From positions 1 through 6,116 of the forward strand of contig DAOUVH010000064.1 of assembly GCA_030667725.1 (NCBI GenBank): a stretch of 6,116 bases of DNA, written 5' to 3'. Each line of letters starts with the position of its first letter. Within the stretch, counting starts at the first letter, position 1. The DNA comes from Candidatus Cloacimonadota bacterium. Its GTDB lineage: Bacteria > Cloacimonadota > Cloacimonadia > Cloacimonadales > TCS61. The notes under the pieces were generated by a model that saw nothing but the letters and a program-made list of their open reading frames with translations, ran no database searches and was not told where the DNA came from. The position numbers and the translations under genes are program-made. Positions 1 through 6,116 of the stretch are shown one piece after another.

Positions 1-43
1 AAATTTAAAAACAAAATGTAATTCTTTATTTCTTTTCAATTCT

Positions 44-67
44 CTTTGCGTCTTTGAGTCTTCGTGG
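44..67 (-). repeat. Octamer-periodic intergenic repeat downstream of recG
   Basis: Read on the minus strand, three octamers follow each other in register: CCACGAAG (60-67), ACTCAAAG (52-59) and ACGCAAAG (44-51). They share the pattern ACnCAAAG or a close variant. The following octamers keep A/G-rich composition but lose the pattern. The unit begins a few bases after the recG stop codon. I recall similar tracts (ACGCAAAG / CACGAAGA types) as dispersed intergenic sequence in many environmental bacteria, often misannotated as small ORFs, but I know no established name or function. No inverted partner arm is visible before the window edge, so I do not call it a terminator. The periodicity is directly visible; membership of a dispersed family is inference. 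Confidence 0.55.
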
Positions 68-72
68 CAGAA

Positions 73-2154
73 TTAAAAATCAAACAACTTTTCACGTTTT
101 GCATATTTATTAAAATATACTTTATTAAGGATTTCATTTTTTGTCAGATCAAGACCATAATCTTCATCGATAATATCAAATGCTAATATTCTTGCTGTTT
201 TCAGTAGCTCACGATCACGGATGATATTTGCATGTTTGAAGATGGGAATTCCCGATTGCTGGGTTCCGAAGAAATCTCCTGGTCCTCTTATTTCAAGATC
301 TTTTTCAGCTATTTTAAAACCGTCATTTGTCTCGATCATAATATTTAATCTTTCCCTGCCTTCTTCGCTGATGGGCGGATGAACAATGAGATAACAGTAA
401 GATCTATCGGAACCGCGACCAACCCTGCCTCGTAATTGATGCAATTGACTAAGCCCGAATCTCTCGGCATGTTCAACTACCATTACCGTTGCATTCGGCA
501 CATCTATTCCCACTTCGATCACAGTAGTAGAAACCAGAATATCGAACTCTCCATTTTTGAATTGTTCCATAATGGAATCTTTGTCTTTAGTTTTCATTTT
601 ACCGTGAAGTAGTGCAATTTTTTTGTTTGGAAATACATGTGTGCTTAGTTTTTCAAATAGTGTTTCTGCATCGAGCAGATCCATTTTTTCTGATTCTTTA
701 ATAAGCGGACAAACAATATAAACCTGTCGTCCCATTTTTAGTTGAGTCTCCACTTTTTCATAAACTACAGAACTTTTATTGAAATTGCAATAAGTGGTTT
801 TTATCTCTTTCCGGTTGGGAGGAAGCTCATCGATAACACTTACATCAAGATCTCCATAAACTGTTAGTGCAAGTGAACGGGGAATAGGTGTAGCAGAAAG
901 ATACATCAGATCAGGGTTATTATTTCTATGGCTGAGCACCGCTCTTTGTTCCACACCAAAACGGTGCTGCTCATCAATTGCTACAAAACCGGCATTATTA
1001 AATTCAACATCTTTCTGGATGAGGGCGTGAGTTCCAATAATTATATCGATTTCACCATTTTTGATTCTTTGCTTGAGTTCTGTTTTTGCTTTGCTCACTC
1101 CACCTTTTAGAAGAGCAATCCTAATTTCCGGTTGGTTAGAAAGCAGCTTTGAAATGCTGTTGAAATGTTGTTCAACCAGAATTTCCGTGGGAGCCATGAG
1201 GATGGATTGGAATCCGTTTTCAATAGCCAGAAGCATGGCAAAAACCGTTACAACAGTTTTTCCTGAACCAACATCACCTTGAAGTAGTCTGTTCATTTGT
1301 TTGCTGGAAGTCATATCTTCTACGAATTCGCGAATAACTCTTTTTTGAGCTTGAGTGAGTTCGAAAGGTAAAGAGTTATTAAGTTTGGTTGTAAATGTTT
1401 TTTCTAAAGTGAATTGGGTTCCATTTAGTTTTTTTTCATGTCCGTATTTGCTGCGAGCCAGCATAAGTTGCGTGAAAAAAAGTTCCTCAAAAGCAAAACG
1501 TATTTTTTCTTGTGGAATTTGGGTGGGATGTTGGGTAAAATGGATCTTCTGCATGGCAGTTTTTCTATCTGGGAAATTGAATTTGTCTGCAATATATGGT
1601 GGAAGATTTTCATAGATTTCTTCAACATAAAGCTCAAATGCTTTGTAGACCAGATTTCGCATTACGTTCATGCTTATCTTTTCGGTGAGCGGATAAACAG
1701 GAAGCACAGACCTTGTTTTCCAAAAATCCAGTTTCATCTCTTCTTCATCCAGTATCTCAATTTGAGGATGAAGTATTTGTGGAGTACCGCGGAATTCCGA
1801 AACAATACCACTTACCCAGATCTGCTTTCCATTCTTAAATTGGTCTATAAACCAGTTGCCAAACCGAAACCAGGTTAGAAAAAGGTAATCCTCTCCATCA
1901 GTTATTACAACATTAAGCTGGGATTTTTTACGGGGAAGATTCCTCTTTTCTACAGACACGATGTTACCAACGAAAGAGCAATGTTCTGTAAATTTAAGAT
2001 CACTGATCTTAACAGCGGATCGTCTGTTTATATAATCACGCGGGAAATGTTCCATCAAATCACCGATCTTAAAAATATTTAGTTTATTCAGTAATTTACT
2101 GCGGAATTCTCCCACACCTTTTAAATATTTAACATCGTTGTCCAGTGCGCTCAT
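73..2154 (-). CDS. recG: ATP-dependent DNA helicase RecG
   Basis: RecG is a monomeric double-stranded DNA translocase. It remodels stalled replication forks and Holliday junctions by branch migration, linking replication restart with recombinational repair in the cytoplasm. The 693-residue length is typical of full-length RecG. The N-terminal part (about 1-260) holds the helix-hairpin-type LKGVG segment (11-15) and the wedge/OB-fold region, which binds the branch point. The helicase core follows: a Q-motif-like ELTQAQKR (265-272), Walker A GDVGSGKT (293-300), DEQH Walker B box (394-397), SAT motif III (420-422), STTVIEVGIDVP (542-553) and motif VI QLRGRVGRG (573-581). The RecG-type C-terminal signature DLEIRGPGDFFGTQQSG lies at 619-635, followed by a short helical tail. 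The ATG start is supported by a good AGGGG Shine-Dalgarno site five bases upstream. The gene sits 102 bp after the NicO gene, so it may have its own promoter. Its function is unrelated to its metal-transport neighbours. All key motifs are intact. Confidence 0.97.
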   Translation of the reverse strand: MSALDNDVKYLKGVGEFRSKLLNKLNIFKIGDLMEHFPRDYINRRSAVKISDLKFTEHCSFVGNIVSVEKRNLPRKKSQLNVVITDGEDYLFLTWFRFGNWFIDQFKNGKQIWVSGIVSEFRGTPQILHPQIEILDEEEMKLDFWKTRSVLPVYPLTEKISMNVMRNLVYKAFELYVEEIYENLPPYIADKFNFPDRKTAMQKIHFTQHPTQIPQEKIRFAFEELFFTQLMLARSKYGHEKKLNGTQFTLEKTFTTKLNNSLPFELTQAQKRVIREFVEDMTSSKQMNRLLQGDVGSGKTVVTVFAMLLAIENGFQSILMAPTEILVEQHFNSISKLLSNQPEIRIALLKGGVSKAKTELKQRIKNGEIDIIIGTHALIQKDVEFNNAGFVAIDEQHRFGVEQRAVLSHRNNNPDLMYLSATPIPRSLALTVYGDLDVSVIDELPPNRKEIKTTYCNFNKSSVVYEKVETQLKMGRQVYIVCPLIKESEKMDLLDAETLFEKLSTHVFPNKKIALLHGKMKTKDKDSIMEQFKNGEFDILVSTTVIEVGIDVPNATVMVVEHAERFGLSQLHQLRGRVGRGSDRSYCYLIVHPPISEEGRERLNIMIETNDGFKIAEKDLEIRGPGDFFGTQQSGIPIFKHANIIRDRELLKTARILAFDIIDEDYGLDLTKNEILNKVYFNKYAKREKLFDF

Positions 2155-2159
2155 AATAT

Positions 2160-2164
2160 CCCCT
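2160..2164 (-). promoter_or_regulatory. Ribosome binding site of recG
   Basis: AGGGG on the minus strand, with five bases between it and the recG ATG. It is the strongest Shine-Dalgarno match in the window. It fixes the annotated start, which also fits the usual RecG N-terminus preceding the LKGVG motif. Confidence 0.7.
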
Positions 2165-2187
2165 GAGAAATAAACATATTTACTACT

Positions 2188-2216
2188 TTATAATAGATGA
2201 ATTCTAATTAAAACAA
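2188..2216 (-). promoter_or_regulatory. Possible sigma70-type promoter of recG
   Basis: On the minus strand TTGTTT (2211-2216) is followed after 17 bases by TTATAA (2188-2193). TATAAA and TATTAT are alternative overlapping -10 choices. Transcription from here would give a leader of roughly 25-30 nt before recG. The -35 box matches the TTGACA consensus only partly, and the gap is AT-rich enough for such matches to arise by chance. If the organism uses a Bacteroidetes-type promoter, this call would not hold. Confidence 0.3.
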
Positions 2217-2256
2217 CTATTAACTTAAGCAATTTATGAATCAAGAAAAAAGTAAT

Positions 2257-3123
2257 TTACATTTTTAAAATGACCAGCGATATTCCAATCAAGATGATGA
2301 TCAATGATGTTGCAATACCGAAAATCATTTGAAAAACTTCAGCCTTTTTTTTGTTCTTAACTGGAATTTGAGAGATGAAACCTCGTGATTTGATCATAAT
2401 AATACCGATCAATGAAATCGTGATTGCCATTCCTACCGAAAAGAAGATAACGCTGATAAATCCGTAGAAAAATACATTAAAATACAAACTGAAGAGGATG
2501 ATCGTCATTGAAACCGGACATGGTACCAGACCGGAAAAAACACCAATTAAAATTTCATTTTTCCCGCTTGATATTTTATGAAAATGTTCATTTTTACTTA
2601 GTTGTTGCCAGAAATAATAAATTCCCAAAAGTGCAATCAGAACACCTCCTATAATCCCAATATAATTCTGAATATCAGAGCGTCCGTGCATTTTCATACC
2701 TTTCACTATTAACCCGAAAATAAGTCCCAATAGAATAGCTAATCCACTGTGAGTAACTGCAATTGTACATCCAATTTTCACAGCTTTTATTGGTGAGGAT
2801 TTCTCCTTTAAAAAAAAGGCGCCAACTATCATTTTGCCATGACCGGGTCCAATTGCATGAATTACCCCAAAAGCTGTTGAGATGGCTATCAGGATAAGAA
2901 AATATTTAAAATTAAATGAATTTCCGAGATCCTTGAGAAGAGTGGCAAGCTTGGAATTTATATCTTTCTGCCATTTTGCGATCGTATGCCAAAGTGAGCT
3001 TTTCTGTAATGCACTTGAACCTGCTCCAGAACTACTTTTTCCGGAAAAAGGATTGGTTTGTGGCAGAAGTGAAACGCCGATCATTAGAATTAAAAATATT
3101 AAAATTATTTTGCTTGTTTTCAT
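2257..3123 (-). CDS. NicO/RcnA-family nickel/cobalt transporter
   Basis: Inner-membrane protein of 288 residues with the hallmarks of the NicO family (RcnA-like), whose members move Ni2+ or Co2+, usually as exporters. An N-terminal hydrophobic segment (about 4-20) is followed by a polar Ser/Gly-rich stretch (22-71), then about six membrane segments near 72-92, 114-140, 152-172, 190-215, 218-245 and 263-286. Family motifs visible are HAIGPGHGK (89-97), VTHSG with His125, and GLVPCP (198-203). These are the usual candidates for metal coordination and the translocation path. Short His-containing stretches (His146, His180, His182) lie in loops, but there is no long His-rich loop like that of E. 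coli RcnA. The start codon overlaps the stop of the DUF1007 gene as TAATG, with AAGG seven bases upstream, so the two are probably translationally coupled. Direction of transport and true metal cannot be read from the sequence; nickel, cobalt, zinc or iron are possible. Confidence 0.85.
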   Translation of the reverse strand: MKTSKIILIFLILMIGVSLLPQTNPFSGKSSSGAGSSALQKSSLWHTIAKWQKDINSKLATLLKDLGNSFNFKYFLILIAISTAFGVIHAIGPGHGKMIVGAFFLKEKSSPIKAVKIGCTIAVTHSGLAILLGLIFGLIVKGMKMHGRSDIQNYIGIIGGVLIALLGIYYFWQQLSKNEHFHKISSGKNEILIGVFSGLVPCPVSMTIILFSLYFNVFFYGFISVIFFSVGMAITISLIGIIMIKSRGFISQIPVKNKKKAEVFQMIFGIATSLIIILIGISLVILKM

Positions 3124-3674
3124 TACTTAACCTTATTGAAATTTAATTGATATGTTATCCTGTCCGGCATAGAATATTCAATTGAGATATTATCATTTTG
3201 CTTAATTATAATTCCATTTTTTTTGGGAACTACTTCGCAAAAGATCGTTTTATCATAAAAGCATATTTTTAAATGTGTTGCCTCTATTTTTGCCTTTATC
3301 TTCCATGGAATAAAGAAGTGATAAATAATCGATTCATCCTTTCCCTCTGCCCGGAAATTCGAAACTGTTTTTATCCCTTTTTTCTTCCCATCTATATAAA
3401 AATCAGCAAAATAACCGGATTCTTCTAAATAGCTGAAAGCTTCTTTTTCAATTACTATATTCTCAGCATCTGAAATATTGTAATCGTGATCATCTGTATA
3501 ATCCATAACGATCTGCCAACTGAACATTTCATCAAAAGTCCACTCAAGCCGCAATCCTTCTAATCCGGTATCAGAAAACACAGGTTCCACAATATATTCG
3601 ATGAATATATGCGGATGCGAATATAAAGTCGCTGAAAACAATAATAATAAAATGATTATTCTTATTTTTTTCAT
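3123..3674 (-). CDS. Secreted DUF1007 family protein, likely metal-binding partner of NicO
   Basis: A 183-residue protein matching the DUF1007 family, recognised from the HPHIFIEY start of the mature region and the LRLEWTFDEMFS block (41-52). The function of the family is not established. DUF1007 genes frequently sit beside NicO-type transporters, as here. Residues 1-19 form a signal peptide: basic MKKIR, a hydrophobic core, then a likely cleavage after LYS, which would leave His20 as the mature N-terminus followed by Pro21-His22. An EF-hand-like loop spans 60-71 (Thr60, Asp62, Asp64, Asn66, Ile67, Ser68, Glu71), but position 1 is Thr instead of Asp. No later membrane segment is visible, so the product is probably periplasmic. 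I infer that it binds or delivers a divalent metal for the downstream transporter. No clear Shine-Dalgarno site precedes the ATG, but the signal peptide supports this start. It overlaps the NicO gene by one base. Confidence 0.82.
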   Translation of the reverse strand: MKKIRIIILLLLFSATLYSHPHIFIEYIVEPVFSDTGLEGLRLEWTFDEMFSWQIVMDYTDDHDYNISDAENIVIEKEAFSYLEESGYFADFYIDGKKKGIKTVSNFRAEGKDESIIYHFFIPWKIKAKIEATHLKICFYDKTIFCEVVPKKNGIIIKQNDNISIEYSMPDRITYQLNFNKVK

Positions 3675-3804
3675 ATTTCAAAATAATTAGAAATTTATTT
3701 ACGTTTATAATGCAAGATATTTTTTAATAATTGTTATGTGAATGTATTGCTGAATTTTTATACTTCTTACTTATATTGGTTCATTTATAACATACTGTAA
3801 GAAT
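3675..3804 (-). promoter_or_regulatory. Intergenic region with presumed promoter of the DUF1007-NicO unit
   Basis: This 130 bp gap separates feoB from the DUF1007 gene. It is very AT-rich. A TTATAA/TATAAA -10-like element occurs on the minus strand around 3705-3710, without a convincing -35 partner at 17 bases. Alternatively TTGCAT just upstream could serve as a -35. I found no clear stem-loop followed by a T run to end the feo transcript, and no good match to the 19 bp Fur box. The unit could therefore be transcribed from here or by read-through from feoB. Confidence 0.3.
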
Positions 3805-5520
3805 TTAAATAAATATGTTCATTATCCCACCGACCAGCAAGGTGGCAAAGACCATAATTGCTGATGATTTGAGCATATCCTTAACGCCAAGCTCTTTTAA
3901 TAGAACGGTAAAAGTGGCAATACACGGAAAGTACATGGTAAGTACAACCGAAGCGATAACGAGTTGTCCCATGCTCATATTAAGCGGACTCAGCATTCCA
4001 ATAGCAACATCTTTACGCAGGAAGCCGACGATAAGTGCACCGACCGCTTCTTTTGGCAATCCCATAATTCCCGTAATGATCGGCTCAGTTAATTTCCCGA
4101 TAAAATCAATAATGTGAAGTGCATAAAGTACATTCATAAAAAGCACACCCAGCAGCATAAATGGGATAGCCTCTTTGATAAAAGACAAAACCCTCATCCA
4201 GAGTTTTTTTGTTAATACTCTAAAACTTGGAAGTCTATAAGGCGGGATCTCAATAAATATTTCAGGGCTTTCACCTTTCATGATCTTATTGAGGAAAAAT
4301 CCCAATAAAACCCAGACGATGAAGAGAGTTCCAAAAACCATTGATAAAGCAAGTGCTCCGTGTTTCCCAACCAAGCCGACCACCATTGCCAGTTGGGCAA
4401 AACAGGGAACTGCTATAGCCATCATTGTGGAAGCAATAAATCTTTCGCGTCTAGTTTCTAAAATTCTTGCTGCCATTGCTCCGGGAACATTACAGCCAAG
4501 CCCTAAAAGCATTGGAACAATAGCCAGTCCGTGAATTCCCAATCTGTGCATCATGTTATCTACCAGAACACCCAAACGTGGGAGATAGCCGGAATCTTCC
4601 AGAAAGCTCAGAACAAAATAAAATCCAATTATGTAAGGCAAGACCATGGCGATCGGGACAAAAAGCCCGGTTGTAAGTAAGCCAAGTGATTCCACAAAAT
4701 CTATCTGACCATTCACCAGCTTGCCGATAACGACATTATGTATGACTCCACCGCTTCCAAGTAGTGCTGATAGTTTCAACATCACAGGAGCCCATAAATT
4801 ATTGAAAAGTGGTTCCAAGATGTAGGCAATAAGTGACTCTCCAATAAAGCGGATAATTGAAAATGCTGCTAACAGAATTATCAGTGAAATGGGAATTCCC
4901 CAAAAACGATGAATGGAAGCATCTCCAAGTCTCTCTGCAATAGTATGATGACGGTGTTTTAATTCTTGAACTTCCTCAATTATTTCTCCAATTGCTTTCC
5001 ATTTATCTTTGAAGCTGAAAGAACTGAGCTTTGCTTTATTAAAATGGGAAACAAGATGCTTAATTCCTTCACCGGTAATTCCCGTAGTTGGAACAACCGG
5101 AACACCAAGGATCTCTTCCAGTTTTTCTGCATCGATGTCAATGCCTGTATGTTTGGCTTCATCCCACATATTCAAACAGATAACCAGTGGAATTTGCCTC
5201 TTGATAAGTTCCATTGTGAGTGCTAGATTTCTTTCCAGATTGGTGGAGTCGATCACGTTGACAAAAATATTTCCTTCTTCATCTTTGAAATTATTTATCA
5301 TTTCCGCAGCAACTTGTTCTGCTTTGGAATCGGGTGTTAACGAGTATGTGCCTGGAATATCCAGAACTTCAGCTCTCTCTAAACCAATGCGCATGATGCC
5401 TTTTGTATATTCTACGGTAGTTCCCGAATAATTAGAAGCAACTACATGCACACCTGTTAGACGTGAGAAAACTACACTTTTTCCAACATTGGGGTTACCG
5501 ACTAATAATACTTTTTTCAT
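3805..5520 (-). CDS. feoB: Ferrous iron transporter FeoB (compact form)
   Basis: FeoB is a polytopic inner-membrane protein with a cytosolic GTPase domain that drives or gates Fe2+ uptake. The G domain occupies about 1-165: G1 GNPNVGKS (8-15), G2 region NYSGTTVE (30-37), G3 DIPG (54-57), G4 NMWD (117-120) and a G5 region TTGITGEG (145-152). A short helical linker (about 170-205) leads into the membrane part, which begins at HRFWGIPI (204-211). Gate and FeoB_C motifs are visible: LEDSGYLPR (307-315), GLGCNVPGAMAARILETRRER (340-360), VPCFAQLAM (371-379), VGFLRKDVAIGML (498-510) and FPCIATFTVLLKELG (531-545). At 571 residues it is about 200 shorter than E. coli FeoB (773), mainly through a shorter linker and C-terminus, but no core motif is missing. 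It starts 4 bp after the feoA stop with no clear Shine-Dalgarno site, so translation is probably coupled to feoA. The metal could be Fe2+ or, less likely, Mn2+. Confidence 0.95.
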   Translation of the reverse strand: MKKVLLVGNPNVGKSVVFSRLTGVHVVASNYSGTTVEYTKGIMRIGLERAEVLDIPGTYSLTPDSKAEQVAAEMINNFKDEEGNIFVNVIDSTNLERNLALTMELIKRQIPLVICLNMWDEAKHTGIDIDAEKLEEILGVPVVPTTGITGEGIKHLVSHFNKAKLSSFSFKDKWKAIGEIIEEVQELKHRHHTIAERLGDASIHRFWGIPISLIILLAAFSIIRFIGESLIAYILEPLFNNLWAPVMLKLSALLGSGGVIHNVVIGKLVNGQIDFVESLGLLTTGLFVPIAMVLPYIIGFYFVLSFLEDSGYLPRLGVLVDNMMHRLGIHGLAIVPMLLGLGCNVPGAMAARILETRRERFIASTMMAIAVPCFAQLAMVVGLVGKHGALALSMVFGTLFIVWVLLGFFLNKIMKGESPEIFIEIPPYRLPSFRVLTKKLWMRVLSFIKEAIPFMLLGVLFMNVLYALHIIDFIGKLTEPIITGIMGLPKEAVGALIVGFLRKDVAIGMLSPLNMSMGQLVIASVVLTMYFPCIATFTVLLKELGVKDMLKSSAIMVFATLLVGGIMNIFI

Positions 5521-5524
5521 TTAG

Positions 5525-5803
5525 CTAATCTATAATAATTCTATTAGCCATTCCACGACCAATAGCTATCTGAGTTTGTCCAACTTTTACGGTGATTGGT
5601 CCGTGCATCATTTGAGATGATACTTTTATTATTTGAACACCTTCTCTGATGCCGAGTGATTCAGCTTTATTGATGAACTGTTTTCCGCCAATTATATCTT
5701 TTATCTTGGCTGATTCACCATTTTTCAGGCAATAAATAGTCTTTTGATCATCCTTGGGCTGATTGAGGCATTTATGTTCTTCATTACGAAATCTATTTTT
5801 CAT
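5525..5803 (-). CDS. feoA: Ferrous iron transport protein FeoA with N-terminal extension
   Basis: FeoA is a small cytosolic SH3-like protein that is needed with FeoB for Fe2+ uptake and probably acts on it directly. The FeoA domain covers about 24-92: CLKNGESAKIKDIIGG (25-40), ESLGIREGVQI (48-58), HGPITVKVGQTQIAIGRGMA (67-86), ending in NRIIID, all as expected for the family. At 92 residues it is slightly longer than the usual 75-85. The extra N-terminal part (1-23) is polar and contains His10 and Cys12; Cys25 follows at the start of the domain. No ATG, GTG or TTG occurs in frame between codon 1 and the domain, so the extension is probably real. An AAGGA Shine-Dalgarno site (5810-5814) overlaps the stop codon of the upstream fur gene, with six bases to the ATG. 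It is the middle gene of fur-feoA-feoB. Confidence 0.93.
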   Translation of the reverse strand: MKNRFRNEEHKCLNQPKDDQKTIYCLKNGESAKIKDIIGGKQFINKAESLGIREGVQIIKVSSQMMHGPITVKVGQTQIAIGRGMANRIIID

Positions 5804-5809
5804 TTTCTA

Positions 5810-5814
5810 TCCTT
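5810..5814 (-). promoter_or_regulatory. Ribosome binding site of feoA inside the fur stop
   Basis: AAGGA on the minus strand, of which the two A bases belong to the TAA stop of the fur gene. Six bases separate it from the feoA ATG. It fixes the feoA start and implies that ribosomes finishing fur load or reinitiate at feoA. Confidence 0.6.
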
Positions 5815-6116
5815 ATTTTTTGCAATCTTTGCACAATCCTCGTGCACCTAGATTATATTCAGAGATTTTAAAATTTTCGTTTTCGGCTAATAGATCAATA
5901 AGATTTGCCACTTCACTAAAACCAGATTCAATTATCTTACCGCAATTCTCACAAATAAAATGAAGATGATTCTCATGACCGTATGTATGTTCATAAATGT
6001 CTTTTGATTCACAACGGAGAGATTGTTTTATTAACCCGGATTCAACTAATAGTGGCACTGTACGATAGATCGTGGCGCGGGAGACATTTTTGTGTTTCTT
6101 TTTGATCTGTTCATAA
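5813..6116 (-). CDS. fur: Fur-family metal-responsive repressor, N-terminus cut by window edge
   Basis: Fur-type repressors are dimeric winged-helix proteins that bind DNA when loaded with a metal co-repressor. Only the C-terminal 100 codons (5813-6115) are in the window. The reading frame is open to the edge, so roughly 35-45 residues are missing. The fragment starts inside the winged-helix domain; the recognition helix is visible as VSRATIYRTVPLLVESGLI (residues 11-29 of the fragment). The regulatory-metal region GHENHLHFICENC (46-58) follows. A structural zinc site is suggested by the two pairs C55-x2-C58 and C95-x2-C98. A GTG at 6056-6058 is not the start, since the DNA-binding helix lies upstream of it. 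PerR and Zur share this architecture and cannot be excluded from a fragment. The tight linkage to feoA and feoB makes iron-sensing Fur the best guess, and it would control its own operon. Confidence 0.9.
   Translation of the reverse strand, partial: YEQIKKKHKNVSRATIYRTVPLLVESGLIKQSLRCESKDIYEHTYGHENHLHFICENCGKIIESGFSEVANLIDLLAENENFKISEYNLGARGLCKDCKK

Noticed and set aside
1438..1878. 146-codon open frame on the plus strand
   Set aside because: It lies wholly antisense within recG, whose frame is intact with all motifs. The translation resembles no family and is Phe/Lys-rich in the manner of antisense AT-rich coding DNA.
2155..2256. Terminator after the NicO gene or small RNA in this gap
   Set aside because: Only the CTTAAG palindrome and a short A/T run are present; no stem long enough to support a call.
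3675..3804. Fur box or transcription terminator between feoB and the DUF1007 gene
   Set aside because: Reading both strands gave only short AT-rich inverted matches (arms of about five bases), with no GC stem plus T run and no good match to the Fur consensus.
5009..5431. 140-codon open frame on the plus strand
   Set aside because: It is antisense to the FeoB GTPase domain, has no visible ribosome site and no recognisable motif; a shadow of feoB.
5813..6058. Complete 81-residue protein starting at GTG 6056-6058
   Set aside because: The frame stays open to the window edge and the upstream codons encode the Fur recognition helix, so this is an internal codon of a truncated Fur gene.
1..6116. 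Novel defence, phage or mobile-element system
   Set aside because: Every substantial open frame is explained by recG, fur, feoA, feoB, NicO or DUF1007. No transposase, integrase, nuclease, toxin, array of direct repeats or terminal inverted repeats was seen.

Overview
All six genes in this window lie on the minus strand, so they read from right to left. Base composition is AT-rich, including the intergenic gaps. Shine-Dalgarno motifs are clear for recG, feoA and the NicO gene, but weak or absent for feoB and the DUF1007 gene. A predicted secreted DUF1007 protein suggests a Gram-negative bacterium, and the Feo ferrous-iron system fits an anoxic or microoxic habitat. I cannot assign a phylum from the sequence. 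An uncultured FCB-like lineage (Bacteroidetes or Cloacimonadota relatives) is only a guess.

Right part (about 3805-6116): an iron-uptake operon in the order fur, feoA, feoB. The Fur-family repressor gene is cut by the right edge, leaving its last 100 codons. feoA follows 9 bp after it and feoB 4 bp after feoA. The spacing leaves no room for internal promoters, so the operon promoter and any Fur box should lie outside the window. FeoB is the GTP-binding membrane transporter for Fe2+, FeoA its small cytosolic SH3-like partner, and the Fur protein probably represses the operon when iron is sufficient.

Middle (2257-3674): after a 130 bp gap comes a two-gene unit. It encodes a secreted DUF1007 protein and a NicO/RcnA-type nickel/cobalt membrane transporter, joined by a TAATG stop/start overlap. 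The mature DUF1007 protein probably begins with His-Pro-His and carries an EF-hand-like loop, so it is a plausible extracytoplasmic metal-binding partner of the transporter. Together with the iron operon this makes a divalent-metal island.

Left (1-2256): a full-length recG (DNA branch-migration helicase, 693 aa) with its own Shine-Dalgarno site and a possible promoter. Three base pairs past its stop codon begins a short octamer-periodic repeat of a type that seems to be scattered through many environmental bacterial genomes.

I see no RNA gene, CRISPR array, insertion sequence, phage gene or defence system. The genes belong to known families. The points most worth a second look are the DUF1007-NicO pair, the variant FeoB pore motifs, the FeoA extension and the octamer repeat.
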